Shown one piece after another: positions 33,893-42,865 of a stretch of 64,000 nucleotides of DNA. The DNA is from Pseudomonas fluorescens Q2-87 (lineage in GTDB: Bacteria > Pseudomonadota > Gammaproteobacteria > Pseudomonadales > Pseudomonadaceae). A program made the position numbers and the translations under genes. The stretch covers positions 934,556 to 998,555 of the forward strand of contig NZ_CM001558.1 of assembly GCF_000281895.1 (NCBI RefSeq). The letters run 5' to 3'. The stretch's first letter is position 1, and each line of letters begins with the position of its first letter. The notes beneath the pieces are model-generated. The model was not told the DNA's origin. It was given only the letters and a program-made list of their open reading frames with translations, and made no database searches.

Positions 33893-34393
33893 GTGAAAAT
33901 CAACTGGGCCGAGAACCTGCGCCAGAACGTCCACCAGATGGCCGAGTCCCTGGGAAACCTGTTCGTCGAGACCTTTCACTACCTGGCGCTGTTCGCCATC
34001 GGTGCGGTCACTGCCTGGGCGGCGGTGATGGAGTTCCTGCAGATGATCGAGGCGGGGCACATCAAGATCGATGACATCCTGTTGCTGTTCATCTACCTGG
34101 AGTTGGGGGCGATGGTCGGGATCTATTTCAAGACCAACCATATGCCGGTGCGGTTTCTGATCTACGTGGCGATCACTGCACTGACGCGCCTGCTGATTTC
34201 CAACGTTTCCCACCACAATCCGCCGGACCTGGGGATCATTTACCTGTGTGGTGGCATCCTGCTGCTGGCGTTCGCGATCCTGGTGGTGCGCTACGCCTCG
34301 TCGCAGTTCCCCTCGGTGAAAGTCGAATCCCCGCACCGTAAGGTCGGCGCGGGTTCCAGTGAGCATGGCGAGGTGGAGAAGGGCGAAATCTAG
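33893..34393 (+). CDS. psiE: PsiE family membrane protein
   Basis: 166-aa protein with four membrane helices (FVETFHYLALFAIGAVTAW, DDILLLFIYLELGAMVGIYF, MPVRFLIYVAITALTRL, GIIYLCGGILLLAFAILVV). It is homologous to phosphate-starvation-inducible PsiE of E. coli, whose function is unknown. GTG start with AAGGAA upstream. No convincing Pho box is seen in the 230 bp before it, so phosphate control is not shown. Its 3' end overlaps the DUF3509 gene by 4 bp convergently. Confidence 0.85.
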   Translation: MKINWAENLRQNVHQMAESLGNLFVETFHYLALFAIGAVTAWAAVMEFLQMIEAGHIKIDDILLLFIYLELGAMVGIYFKTNHMPVRFLIYVAITALTRLLISNVSHHNPPDLGIIYLCGGILLLAFAILVVRYASSQFPSVKVESPHRKVGAGSSEHGEVEKGEI

Positions 34394-34707
34394 AGGCCGG
34401 CGGCAGGGGATGACGAGCCCTGTGCCTGGGGTGGCGGCAGCTTGATGTTGTCGCCACCGGTCATTGCTTCGAGGATGGCCACGGCGCTGTGGCCCTGTTC
34501 GATGGCAATGCCGAACTGAATGCTTTGCACCAGGCGCCTGAGCCGTTCCGGGTCATTGCGCTGCTGGGCGCTGATCATGCGTTTGGCGACGATGCGCCCG
34601 CTCTTGGACAAAGTCAGCATGATGCTGCCGTCCAGGCCTTGGATGCTCAGGTTGATCTGATAATGCGGCGCAAAGGCCTCGGTAATAATCTGAAAAGGGT
34701 TGTCCAT
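34390..34707 (-). CDS. DUF3509 family protein
   Basis: 105-aa Pseudomonas-restricted small protein (MDNPFQIITEAFAPHYQINLSIQGLDGSIMLTL), with DPERLRRLVQSIQFGIAIEQG in the second half and a Pro/Gly-rich tail. No signal peptide or membrane segment. P. aeruginosa has several paralogues; none has a known biochemical role. Confidence 0.75.
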   Translation of the reverse strand: MDNPFQIITEAFAPHYQINLSIQGLDGSIMLTLSKSGRIVAKRMISAQQRNDPERLRRLVQSIQFGIAIEQGHSAVAILEAMTGGDNIKLPPPQAQGSSSPAAGL

Positions 34708-35212
34708 GATGCGTCACCGCCTGATTGAACGTGCAGTTGTTGACCGGCCATGATCGGAATTAGTTCGCAACACCGGACCATTGGCCATTCCATGATCGTG
34801 TTCATCTCAAGGTTCAGGATTGAACAGGCGAAATCAAAAGGAACGCAGCCTGCACAGTGCCTGGAAGAGAGTTAGCAAGTGGCATGCCGGAAAAACTGTC
34901 GGACAATGATCGCGGCACTTGGGCGTTGAACGCTCTGGAATGCGGCTGTTGTGGCTGCCCGTTTCGGGGCAATTACGCGGGGATGTTCGTTGACGGTGCG
35001 CCAGGAGACGGGGATTTGCGCGAACAAAGCGAGGCGAGGCAACTCCCGACATTAACAGCGCTTTTGACCGTTGTCCGGCTTTTTTTGCAAATCCATATTT
35101 ATCTTTTTGAGGGGGTTGAATTGTTCTTCCGCCAGCCCGACTCTGTACTCAAGGGGCCGTTGCGCTAACGTCAATGGGCCCCTGGCGAGCTAGCCGAAAT
35201 AAGGGATGAACT
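34708..35212. other. 505-bp intergenic region without a convincing gene
   Basis: Only weak frames are present (for example 34857-35168, plus). The 3' part, just before the HPF-like gene, has TTTTTTTGCAAATCC and a hairpin AGGGGCC...GGGCCCCT (about 35151-35183) and probably holds the promoter and leader of that gene. Confidence 0.4.
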
Positions 35213-35623
35213 ATGCAAATCCAAGTCAACAGCGATAACCATATTCAAAGCAGCATCCGACTGGAGGAGTGGGTACGTACTACCATTGAAAGCACGCTCG
35301 AACGTTACGAAGAAGACCTGACTCGGGTCGAGGTCCATTTAGGGGATGAGAACGGTGATAAGCCTGGCCCCCACGACCTGCGGTGCCAACTTGAAGCACG
35401 GCCAAAGGGCCACCAGCCGATTTCCGTGACGCACAAGGCCGACACGCTGGAGCTGGCGATCGAAGGAGCAGCCGAAAAACTGGAACATGCCCTGGAGCAT
35501 CTGTACGGAAAACTGCGCGGCAAGCGCGGTGGGGTTACGGCGCCGACCGAATCCGCAGCCTTGGCCGACGCCATGCTGGAAGAAGAATTCCTGGAGAATG
35601 AACGGGCTGCGCTTCACGGCTGA
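35213..35623 (+). CDS. HPF/RaiA family ribosome-associated protein
   Basis: 136-aa protein with the S30AE-like beta-alpha-beta core (MQIQVNSDNHIQSSIRLEEWVRTTIESTLERYEEDLTRVEVHLGDEN, then DLRCQLEARPKGHQPISVTHKADTLELAIEGAAEKLEHAL). Proteins of this group bind the 30S subunit and promote hibernation. The first strand has weak match to canonical HPF and the C-terminus has a lysine-rich KLRGKRGG segment, so it is a divergent paralogue, not the rpoN-linked Hpf. TAAGGGATG before the ATG acts as ribosome site. A terminator follows. Confidence 0.75.
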   Translation: MQIQVNSDNHIQSSIRLEEWVRTTIESTLERYEEDLTRVEVHLGDENGDKPGPHDLRCQLEARPKGHQPISVTHKADTLELAIEGAAEKLEHALEHLYGKLRGKRGGVTAPTESAALADAMLEEEFLENERAALHG

Positions 35624-35654
35624 AGCCTCGCTCATTTTAAATTCCTGACTGAAA

Positions 35655-35688
35655 AACGGGCCTGCACTTGCAGGCCCGTTTTGTTTTT
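35655..35688 (+). terminator. Rho-independent terminator after HPF-like gene
   Basis: Stem AACGGGCCTGCA / TGCAGGCCCGTT followed by TTGTTTTT. Confidence 0.88.
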
Positions 35689-35696
35689 GGGCGCAG

Positions 35697-35797
35697 TCTC
35701 CCGGACGGCTCGCTCCCACAATGGATCTTCGGCGGGCTTGAATTGTTTGTTCGACGCAGATTCCTGTTGGAGTGAACTTGCTCGCGATAGCAGTACC
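35697..35797. repeat. Decayed REP pair
   Basis: Remnants GGCTCGCTCCCACAA (about 35705) and GGAGTGAACTTGCTCGCGATAGC (about 35769) of the TGTGGGAGC family in inverse orientation, between the terminator and the AraC gene. Confidence 0.55.
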
Positions 35798-35826
35798 CGG
35801 GGCACTACGAATGCCAGCGCCGTCCG

Positions 35827-36702
35827 CTAGCGCAAAAACGCCTGCCGGTACTCCCCGGGCGTTGCGCCCAAGGCCTGGCGAAAGCGGTTGGTGAAATGGC
35901 TGGCGCTGGCAAACCCACAGGCCAGTGCTACATCGCCCACCGCTTGTTGCGTGTTGCGCAGCAGTTGCCGTGCCTGCGCCAAGCGCCTGGCCAACACATA
36001 TTGATGAGGGGGCAGGCCGAAGCTTTCGCGGAACATCCTTGCGAAATGGTATTCGGACAACGCACACAACGCCGCCAATTGCCCCAGGCTGATCGCGTCC
36101 GCCAGATGGCTGTCGACATAATCCACCAGCATTCGGCGCTGATGTGCCGCCAGGCCGCCCTTGAGGCGAAGTCCTTGGCGCTGGCCGACCTGGCTGAGGA
36201 GCAAATGATCGAGCAGATCGTGGGCCAGGCTGGTGGTCAGGAGGCGTTCGCCGGGCTCGTCCCAGTTCAGGGCGATCAGCTGGCGAAAACGTTGAGCCTG
36301 TTGCGGGTCGTCGAGAAACGTTCCCTCACGCAGTTGCAACTGTCGGGGTTCACGGTCCAGCAGCGTGACGCAGCCGAGGGCGAATTGTTCGGGGCTGAAA
36401 TACAGATGGGCGAGACGGATGTCGCCGTTGATGACCCAGGCCGACTCATGCCCAGCCGGCAAAATGCAGAGTTTGTCGGGAGCGCCGGTGGTGTCGGGCT
36501 GTTCGCGGCGAAACGTGCCGGTGCCGCCGGCGATATAGCAAGACAGCGTATGGTGGGTCGGCGCCTCGTAGTCTCGGGCGTCATGATGGTTGCTCCACAA
36601 AGCGGCCGCCATGCCGTCTCCGAGCTCGGCGCTATGCTCCAGGCGAGCATTGGGCGAACTGTTGAGGGCTTGAAAGACTTGCAAGTTTTGCAGTGTGGGC
36701 AT
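35827..36702 (-). CDS. AraC family transcriptional regulator
   Basis: 291-aa regulator with a cupin-like sensor half (LSCYIAGGTGTFRRE, LCILPAGHESAWVINGDIRLAHLYF) and a C-terminal double helix-turn-helix (ISLGQLAALCALSEYHFARMFRESFGLPPHQYVLARRLAQARQLL, VGDVALACGFASASHFTNRFRQ). Divergent from the DMT exporter at 36839 with a 136-bp gap, so it probably regulates that exporter. Effector unknown. Confidence 0.88.
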   Translation of the reverse strand: MPTLQNLQVFQALNSSPNARLEHSAELGDGMAAALWSNHHDARDYEAPTHHTLSCYIAGGTGTFRREQPDTTGAPDKLCILPAGHESAWVINGDIRLAHLYFSPEQFALGCVTLLDREPRQLQLREGTFLDDPQQAQRFRQLIALNWDEPGERLLTTSLAHDLLDHLLLSQVGQRQGLRLKGGLAAHQRRMLVDYVDSHLADAISLGQLAALCALSEYHFARMFRESFGLPPHQYVLARRLAQARQLLRNTQQAVGDVALACGFASASHFTNRFRQALGATPGEYRQAFLR

Positions 36703-36838
36703 GATCGGTTCTCTCCAGACCGAATCCTACTCCGTCCTTCGGCCGCTGCCAGCCTGCAACCCGACAAAACCGCAAGTTTACGCAAGTGCCGGTTGGGCAA
36801 CGGCGTGACACTGAGGGTCATTGTCAGGAGCCGTCACT

Positions 36839-37741
36839 ATGAACCTCTCGTTGTACCTGCTCACCGTGCTCATCTGGGGCACCACCTGGATTGCCCTGAA
36901 ACTGCAGCTTGGCGTTGTCGCCATCCCTGTGTCGATTGTCTATCGCTTCGGCCTCGCCGCCCTGATTCTGTTTGCGATGCTGCTGCTCAGCCGTCGCCTG
37001 CAGGTCATGAACCGGCGCGGCCATTTGATTTGCGTGGCCCAGGGCTTGTGCCTGTTCTGTATCAACTTCATGTGCTTCCTCACCGCCAGCCAATGGATTC
37101 CCAGTGGGTTGGTGGCGGTGGTGTTTTCCACGGCCACGCTCTGGAATGCCCTCAATGCCCGGGTGTTTTTCGGCCAGCGGATAGCTCGCAACGTGTTGTT
37201 GGGTGGCGCCTTGGGGTTGCTGGGGCTGGCGCTGCTGTTCTGGCCGGAGCTGGCCGGTCACAGCGCGAGCCCGCAAACGCTGCTCGGGTTGGCGCTGGCA
37301 CTGCTGGGAACGTTGTGTTTTTCGGCAGGCAACATGCTCTCGAGCCTGCAACAGAAGGCCGGGCTCAAGCCGTTGACCACCAATGCCTGGGGCATGGCCT
37401 ACGGCGCGACGATGCTGGCGGGGTGGTGCATTTTCCAAGGCATTCCCTTCGACATGGAATGGAACACGCGTTATATCGGCTCGCTGTTGTACTTGGTGAT
37501 CCCGGGTTCGGTGATCGGCTTTACGGCCTACCTGACGCTGGTGGGGCGCATGGGGCCGGAGCGCGCGGCGTATTGCACCGTGCTGTTCCCGGTGGTGGCG
37601 TTGAACGTCTCGGCGTTTGCCGAAGGTTATCAATGGACCGCGCCAGCGCTGCTCGGGCTGGTGCTGGTGATGCTGGGTAACGTGCTGGTGTTTCGCAAAC
37701 CGCGGCCGCTGGCAGCGAATGGCGCGCTGGGTGCCCGCTGA
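36839..37741 (+). CDS. DMT (EamA) family exporter
   Basis: 300-aa membrane protein with ten predicted helices and two EamA repeats (LYLLTVLIWGTTWIALKLQL starts the first; FSAGNMLSSLQQKAGLKPLTTNAWGM lies at the second). Such proteins export amino acids or metabolites; the substrate here is not known. CAGGAG precedes the ATG at 36839; a frame starting at 36821 adds only MSGAVT. It pairs with the divergent AraC regulator. Confidence 0.85.
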   Translation: MNLSLYLLTVLIWGTTWIALKLQLGVVAIPVSIVYRFGLAALILFAMLLLSRRLQVMNRRGHLICVAQGLCLFCINFMCFLTASQWIPSGLVAVVFSTATLWNALNARVFFGQRIARNVLLGGALGLLGLALLFWPELAGHSASPQTLLGLALALLGTLCFSAGNMLSSLQQKAGLKPLTTNAWGMAYGATMLAGWCIFQGIPFDMEWNTRYIGSLLYLVIPGSVIGFTAYLTLVGRMGPERAAYCTVLFPVVALNVSAFAEGYQWTAPALLGLVLVMLGNVLVFRKPRPLAANGALGAR

Positions 37742-37750
37742 GACATGACC

Positions 37751-37782
37751 TGTGATGAGGGAGCTTACTCCCTCGCCACAGG
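37751..37782. terminator. Hairpin between exporter and TkrA genes (REP remnant)
   Basis: CTGTGATGAGGGAG / CTCCCTCGCCACAG forms a stem with TTA-type loop and derives from the GGCGAGGGAGC REP family. It lies between two convergent genes. Confidence 0.5.
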
Positions 37783-37823
37783 GGTGTGGTCTCGTGATGA
37801 ATGGCAACAATCCGCCGGGCGGC

Positions 37824-38795
37824 TTATTTCCAGACTTGCGGGTTGACCAGGTTCTGCGGTCGTTCGCCCATCAAGGCGCTTCGCAAGTTTTCCAAGGCGA
37901 GGTTAGCCATGGCCTCACGGGTTTCATGGGTCGCCGAGCCGATGTGCGGCAAGGTCACGGCGTTTTTCAGCTGGAACAGCGGCGAATCGGCCAGTGGTTC
38001 TTTCTCGTAGACGTCCAGCCCGGCGCCGCGGATGCGGTTGTTCTGCAAGGCTTCGATCAGTGCCGGCTCGTCAACCACCGGACCACGAGAAATGTTGATG
38101 AGAATGGCGCTTGGTTTCATCAGGGCCAATTCGCGCTGGCCGATCAGATGGCGAGTTTTCTCGCTCAGTGGCACCACAAGGCAGACGAAGTCGGCTTCGG
38201 ACAGCAACTGATCCAGTTCGCGGAACTGTGCGCCCAACTGGTTTTCCAGTTCGGTCTTGCGGCTGTTGCCGCTGTAGATAATCGGCATGTTGAACCCTAG
38301 CCGGCCACGCCTCGCAATCGCCGCTCCGATATTACCCATGCCGACAATGCCCAGCGTCTTGCCATGCACGTCGCTGCCGAACAACTGCGGGCCGACGGTG
38401 GCCTGCCATTGCCCGGCCTTGGTCCAGGCGTCCAGTTCAGCGACGCGGCGAGCGCTGCTCATCAGCAGGGCGAAGGCCAGGTCGGCGGTGCTTTCGGTGA
38501 GTACGTCGGGGGTATTGGTGAGCATGATCCCGCGTTCATTGAAGTACGCCAGGTCATAGTTGTCGTAGCCCACCGAGACACTGGACACCACTTGCAGCTT
38601 CGTCGCGTTTTGCAGCTGCTCGCGGCCAAGCTTGCGGCCGACGCCGATCAGGCCATGCACATGAGGCAGTGCTTCGTTGAACTGCGCGTTGATGTCGCCT
38701 TTCGACGGGTTGGGCACGATCACGTCGAAGTCCTGTTGCAGGCGCTCGATCATGGGCGGTGTGATACGACTGAAGGCGAGTACGGTTTTTTTCAT
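37824..38795 (-). CDS. tkrA: 2-hydroxyacid dehydrogenase (2-ketogluconate/glyoxylate/hydroxypyruvate reductase)
   Basis: 323-aa D-isomer-specific dehydrogenase. The NAD(P) motif is LGIVGMGNIGAAIARRG near residue 150; SVGYDNYDLAYFNERGI, ISRGPVVDEPALIEAL (catalytic Arg) and LPHIGSATHETREAM (catalytic His, preceded by the Glu in EKEPL) are intact. The closest Pseudomonas proteins are called TkrA/GhrB. The physiological substrate (2-ketogluconate or glyoxylate) is not fixed by sequence. No ketogluconate genes are adjacent. Start MKKTVLAFSR is chosen over an upstream extension. Confidence 0.85.
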   Translation of the reverse strand: MKKTVLAFSRITPPMIERLQQDFDVIVPNPSKGDINAQFNEALPHVHGLIGVGRKLGREQLQNATKLQVVSSVSVGYDNYDLAYFNERGIMLTNTPDVLTESTADLAFALLMSSARRVAELDAWTKAGQWQATVGPQLFGSDVHGKTLGIVGMGNIGAAIARRGRLGFNMPIIYSGNSRKTELENQLGAQFRELDQLLSEADFVCLVVPLSEKTRHLIGQRELALMKPSAILINISRGPVVDEPALIEALQNNRIRGAGLDVYEKEPLADSPLFQLKNAVTLPHIGSATHETREAMANLALENLRSALMGERPQNLVNPQVWK

Positions 38796-38891
38796 CGTGC
38801 AAGGCTCATCTGCAGGGAATACCAAGCACGCTAACATTCCTGACGAGGGTTAGGCGAGACCGAAGCGTAATCAGCGTGCCGCGGATTCCAT

Positions 38892-38985
38892 TTGTGGGAG
38901 CGGGCTCGCCCGTGAAGACGGTCTGACATTCCAACATCAATGTACGCTGCCCCGACACCTTCGCGAGCAAGCTCGCTCCCACAGG
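38892..38985. repeat. REP pair (TGTGGGAGCGGGC family)
   Basis: Inverted copies TTGTGGGAGCGGGCTCGCCCG (38892) and CGCGAGCAAGCTCGCTCCCACAGG (38961-38985) around about 45 bp. Confidence 0.8.
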
Positions 38986-39006
38986 ATGTTCGCAGTCTTC
39001 AGGAAT

Positions 39007-39756
39007 TTACGCCGCCCGCAGCGAAATGAACGCGTAATTAACGGGGTCTTCGCAGACGACCCGCGCACCACTGGCCAGGACCTGTTCAGCGACGTCGTCA
39101 CCGGAAAGGTGGAACTGCCATTCACTGGCCTGCGGCTCCAGCAGTTGCAAGCGGACCTGGTCGATGGCCATGGCGAACGCTGTCATATCGGGTAAATAGG
39201 CGGTAAAGCCGTCGCCCTTCAGCGCGGTGGTATGGATCCCCAGGGATGCGCAGATACGTTCCTTCAACCCGATGTCCTCACGGTCGGCCTGGCGCGAGCG
39301 TTCGATCAGGCGCGCCAGTTCCGCATCGACCAGCTTGCCGCCGAGGATCAGTTGCGGGCCGGTTTCCCACGATTCCGGCGGGCATTCCTTTACGGCGATG
39401 TTGAGGGGAATGTGCGGGTTGATTTCCATCGGATAGATACGGCACACCAATGGCCGGCGCTCATAGATGCGGCACAGGTTCTCTTCATCAAGGTTGCGGC
39501 AACGACCTGCGTTATAGGCGGCGAAGGTGATGGCCACGAGGGCTTCGGTGGTACCGCTGTGAACCACTGCCGAGCGGCGCTCGGCATGTTCGCGTTGCGC
39601 TGTCGGCAGGCCAAGGCCGTTGGGCAGGAAGGCTTCCACCAAGACAATCACCTGGCCGCCGTCTTCAGCCCACATCCGGGCCTCGTCGAGCGTCAGGGGA
39701 ACGTGGTGATCGCTGCAGCATTTGCCGCACCCTACGCAAGAAAACGTTGTGTTCAT
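39007..39756 (-). CDS. YkgJ family cysteine-cluster protein
   Basis: 249-aa protein with the CxxCxxCC cluster CVGCGKCCSDHHVPLT at residues 7-22 and further Cys in AGRCRNLDEENLCRIYERRPLVCRIYP, the pattern of the zinc- or Fe-S-binding YkgJ/UPF0153 family. Function is unknown; the family is often linked to metal binding. No signal peptide. It stands alone between a REP pair and a 225-bp gap before cheV. Confidence 0.85.
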   Translation of the reverse strand: MNTTFSCVGCGKCCSDHHVPLTLDEARMWAEDGGQVIVLVEAFLPNGLGLPTAQREHAERRSAVVHSGTTEALVAITFAAYNAGRCRNLDEENLCRIYERRPLVCRIYPMEINPHIPLNIAVKECPPESWETGPQLILGGKLVDAELARLIERSRQADREDIGLKERICASLGIHTTALKGDGFTAYLPDMTAFAMAIDQVRLQLLEPQASEWQFHLSGDDVAEQVLASGARVVCEDPVNYAFISLRAA

Positions 39757-39981
39757 TAATCAACCGATCGCATGAGGCTGGAGAGTGGCGACAGAAAAGC
39801 GCCGTGGTGAGCGGGCGAAGCAAGTTATGCGCCACTCATCGGGCGATGGCCGGGCGGGCAGCAGGACCGGACGAAGCCTGCGGTCCTGATCTCTCCTTGG
39901 GAATGAGAGTGTCAGAAAAAATCGCAGCCTCGCTCGGCCGCTGCTAAAGGCTACAGCGGGGCTACAGCAGGACAGCGGGCC

Positions 39982-40884
39982 TTAGTGGCCTTGCTCGGCG
40001 ACAGCCTTGGCCGCCGTGATCAGGCATTTGGTCAGTTCAGGCGAGGAGAACTTGGTCAGTACTCCGTTGGCGCCGGCCAAGCGGGCTTTTTCACTGTTCA
40101 TGGCACTGTCCAGCGAAGTGTGCAGCAACACGTAGAGGTGGGCGAAGTCCGGGGTTTCGCGCAGGGTTCGGGTGAGCGCGTAGCCGTCCATCTCCGACAT
40201 TTCGATGTCGGAAACGATCAGGTTGATCTGTTGTGCCGTGCCTTGCAGGTCCAGCAGGCATTCGATGGCTTCCTTGGCGCTGCGGGCGGTGTGGCATTGC
40301 AGGCCCAGGTTGCGCAAGGTGTAGACCGACTGCTGCAGTGCGACCTGGCTGTCATCGACCACTAGGATTCGTGCGTTGCCCAGCACTTCGGCGTCTTCCA
40401 TGCTCAGTTCGGTCGGCGCGGTTTCGATCTGCGCCGGGGCGATACCGTGGATGACCTTCTCGATATCGAGCACTTGCACCAACGTGCCGTCCACCGAGGT
40501 CACGCCGGTGATGAATGCGCGCACGCCGCCTGAGCCATACGGCGGCGGTTTGATGTCGGTGGTCAGGCAATGGACAATCTTGCTCACTGCCTGCACATGC
40601 AGGCCCTGCTTCGAGCGGCTGACGTCGGTGACGATCAGGCACCCGCCGTCCGGATCCTCAAGTGGACGTTCGCCAATGGCGCGGCTCAGGTCGATGACCG
40701 ACAGCGATGCCCCGCGCAGGGTGGCGATGCCTTTGACGTGCGGATGCGACTCCGGCAGCCGGGTCAGCGGCGGGCACGGAATGATTTCACTGACCTTGAG
40801 CAGGTTGATTGCCATCAGCTTGCCGCTGCGCAAGGTAAACAGCAGAAGCGAAAGTGAATCTGCGCGGGCTTTGTTGGAAGACAT
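39982..40884 (-). CDS. cheV: Chemotaxis protein CheV
   Basis: 300-aa fusion of a CheW-like coupling domain (residues 10-160; LLLFTLRSGKLMAINLLKVSEII, GIATLRGASLSVIDLSRAIG) and a response receiver domain (ARILVVDDSQVALQQ; phospho-acceptor Asp in VSDIEMSEMDGY; Lys in VLTKFSSPELT). CheV couples chemoreceptors to CheA and is tuned by phosphorylation. No other chemotaxis gene is in the window. Confidence 0.93.
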   Translation of the reverse strand: MSSNKARADSLSLLLFTLRSGKLMAINLLKVSEIIPCPPLTRLPESHPHVKGIATLRGASLSVIDLSRAIGERPLEDPDGGCLIVTDVSRSKQGLHVQAVSKIVHCLTTDIKPPPYGSGGVRAFITGVTSVDGTLVQVLDIEKVIHGIAPAQIETAPTELSMEDAEVLGNARILVVDDSQVALQQSVYTLRNLGLQCHTARSAKEAIECLLDLQGTAQQINLIVSDIEMSEMDGYALTRTLRETPDFAHLYVLLHTSLDSAMNSEKARLAGANGVLTKFSSPELTKCLITAAKAVAEQGH

Positions 40885-41035
40885 AAAAACCTTCTGTGGA
40901 AAAAAGGTGGGGCGAGCCTGGAGATCGCCAAAACAGCTTTTGATATTGGGTTATCGACTTGTTGGGGGCAGGCTTTAGGGCGAATCCTGTCGATGCTCGG
41001 TTCGTTGCTCCAAGATGCCTATGGTGAAGTCGCTT

Positions 41036-41150
41036 TTGTGGCGAGGGAGCTTGCTCCCGGCTGGAGTGCGAAGCGCTCCTGCCAGTGGTGTGATTTCGAG
41101 GTTTACGACCGCTGCGCGGCCGAGCGGGAGCAAGCTCCCTCGCCACGGGA
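41036..41150. repeat. REP pair (GTGGCGAGGGAGC family)
   Basis: Copies GTGGCGAGGGAGCTTGCTCC (about 41038) and GGGAGCAAGCTCCCTCGCCAC (41126-41147) inverted around about 70 bp; fills most of the gap between cheV and the NO regulator. Confidence 0.85.
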
Positions 41151-41164
41151 GAGCGCACAAACAA

Positions 41165-42718
41165 TCATTTAAGCCCCAGCCGCCGCGCCATCCGCCCCAG
41201 GTTTGCCCGATCCAGCCCCAGCTCCCGGGCGGCGCTGGCCCAGTTGTGCTGGTGACGCTCCAGGCTGGCAGTGATGAGCTGACGCTGGAACGCATCCACT
41301 GCTTCGCGCAGATCCCCCGACACGGACGGCATGGCAGGCCCTGGATCGACGGAAGGCATTGGGTTATCCACAAGAGGCCGTGGCAGATCGAGTTCCTGGG
41401 CGCTGAGGCTGAGGATTTTCGGGCGCACCGCGCACCTGCCCAAGGCCTTCAAGGCGCTGCGGCCGATCAGGTGCTCAAGTTCACGCACATTACCCGGCCA
41501 GTCATAGGCCAGCAGTGCGGCCTGAGCATCACTGGTCAGGCGCAGGCTGCCCAGGCCCATGCGCGATCGATTCTGTTCCAGGAAGAAACCACTGAGCAGC
41601 AACACATCCCGTCCACGATCGCGCAGCGCCGGCACCTGCAACGGATAAACACTCAGGCGATGATAGAAGTCGGCCCGATAACGGCCGTTACGCACTTCTT
41701 CGGCGAGGTCACGATTGGTCGCCGCGATCAGGCGCACATCGACCCGGTGTTCCTTGTCCGAGCCCAGGCGTTGCAACTGGCCGCTCTGCAGCACACGCAG
41801 CAATTTGGCCTGGACGGTCAGCGACAGCTCGCCCACTTCATCGAGGAACAACGTGCCACCGTCGGCCAGCTCGAACTTGCCGCGACGTTCGTTCGTGGCC
41901 CCGGTAAAGGCGCCCCGTACATGACCGAAGAGTTCACTTTCCACCAGCGTTTCCGGCAAGGCGGCGCAATTGAGGCTGATCATCGGCTGTTCGGCGCGTT
42001 TTGACGCGGCGTGAATGGCCTGGGCCACCAGTTCCTTGCCCACGCCGGTTTCACCGGTGATCAGCACTGTCAGGTCGCTGCCGCCCACCAGGTTGATTTC
42101 CTCGACCAGGCGTTTATGGGCCTTGCTCTGGCCGACCATGTCGCGGTGTTGTTGGCCGCTGGCCTGGCGGTAGACCTCGGCGCGACGGTGCTCGTCTTCG
42201 GCTTTCAGGGCCAGGCGGTCGATGCGTTCGGCAGCGCTGACCGTTGCAGCGGCGAGGCTGGCGAAGGCTTGCAGGGCATTGAGGTCGATGGGTTCGAAGC
42301 GCTCCGGGTCCAGCGAGTCAAGGGTCAGCAGGCCCCAGGGCCGCTCGTCGACGAACAGTGGGCAGCCCATGCAGTCGTGGACTTCCAGATGCTCGTCCAG
42401 GCCCTCGACCAACCCGTCGTAGGGATCGGGCAGGTCGCTGTCGGCGGCGAAGCGCGTGGGGTGCGGGTTGGCCAGCAGGGCTTCGAAGCGCGGGTGTTCG
42501 CTGACTTGGAATCGTCGGCCCAGGGTGTCGGTGCTCAAGCCGTCCACGGCCAATGGCACCAGGCAGTCCCCGTCGAGGCGCAACAGCGCCGCCGCGTCGC
42601 AGGGCATGAGGGCGCGCAACGTGCCAAGCAAGCGACGATAGCGCTCGCCTTCAGGCAGTTCGCGAGATAAATCGGCCACCAGCGGTAGCAGCGAGGTCAG
42701 CAGAGCGGTTGCGGTCAT
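41165..42718 (-). CDS. norR: NO-responsive sigma-54 activator NorR (FhpR)
   Basis: 517-aa enhancer-binding protein: N-terminal GAF NO-sensor domain (about 20-165), AAA+ domain with Walker A GETGVGKE and the sigma-54 contact motif GAFTGA (VRGAFTGATNERRGKF), Walker B LFLDEVGEL, and a C-terminal Fis-type helix-turn-helix (NWASAARELGLDRANLGRMARRL). It is divergent from hmp/fhp, and in P. aeruginosa the orthologous FhpR activates fhp in response to NO. Two NorR-type sites and a sigma-54-like promoter sit in the intergenic region. Confidence 0.94.
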   Translation of the reverse strand: MTATALLTSLLPLVADLSRELPEGERYRRLLGTLRALMPCDAAALLRLDGDCLVPLAVDGLSTDTLGRRFQVSEHPRFEALLANPHPTRFAADSDLPDPYDGLVEGLDEHLEVHDCMGCPLFVDERPWGLLTLDSLDPERFEPIDLNALQAFASLAAATVSAAERIDRLALKAEDEHRRAEVYRQASGQQHRDMVGQSKAHKRLVEEINLVGGSDLTVLITGETGVGKELVAQAIHAASKRAEQPMISLNCAALPETLVESELFGHVRGAFTGATNERRGKFELADGGTLFLDEVGELSLTVQAKLLRVLQSGQLQRLGSDKEHRVDVRLIAATNRDLAEEVRNGRYRADFYHRLSVYPLQVPALRDRGRDVLLLSGFFLEQNRSRMGLGSLRLTSDAQAALLAYDWPGNVRELEHLIGRSALKALGRCAVRPKILSLSAQELDLPRPLVDNPMPSVDPGPAMPSVSGDLREAVDAFQRQLITASLERHQHNWASAARELGLDRANLGRMARRLGLK

Positions 42719-42732
42719 AAAGACTCCATGTA

Positions 42733-42769
42733 GTCTGGATGACTATAACGTTATCGAAGTCTTAATGAC
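42733..42769. promoter_or_regulatory. Two NorR-type enhancer sites
   Basis: GTCTGGATGAC (42733-42743) and GTCTTAATGAC (42759-42769) each match GT-N7-AC and share 8 of 11 positions; they are direct repeats 26 bp apart, 42-78 bp upstream of the sigma-54-like element. Confidence 0.75.
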
Positions 42770-42810
42770 TACATTGTCGTTAACATATTGATAATAAAGG
42801 GTAAAAAACC

Positions 42811-42826
42811 TGGCATGGAAACTGAT
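42811..42826 (+). promoter_or_regulatory. Sigma-54-like promoter of hmp
   Basis: TGGCATGGAAACTGAT resembles TGGCACG-N4-TTGC with the GG and the downstream G at correct spacing but A instead of C at the -12 element, 40 bp before the hmp start. Confidence 0.5.
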
Positions 42827-42865
42827 AAGACTTATGCATCTGTTAACACGCCAGGAGTCACCCTT

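Noticed and set aside
34857..35168. 103-codon plus-strand frame before the HPF-like gene
   Set aside because: GTG start, no ribosome site, an opposing frame of similar quality and no family match; more likely promoter and leader.
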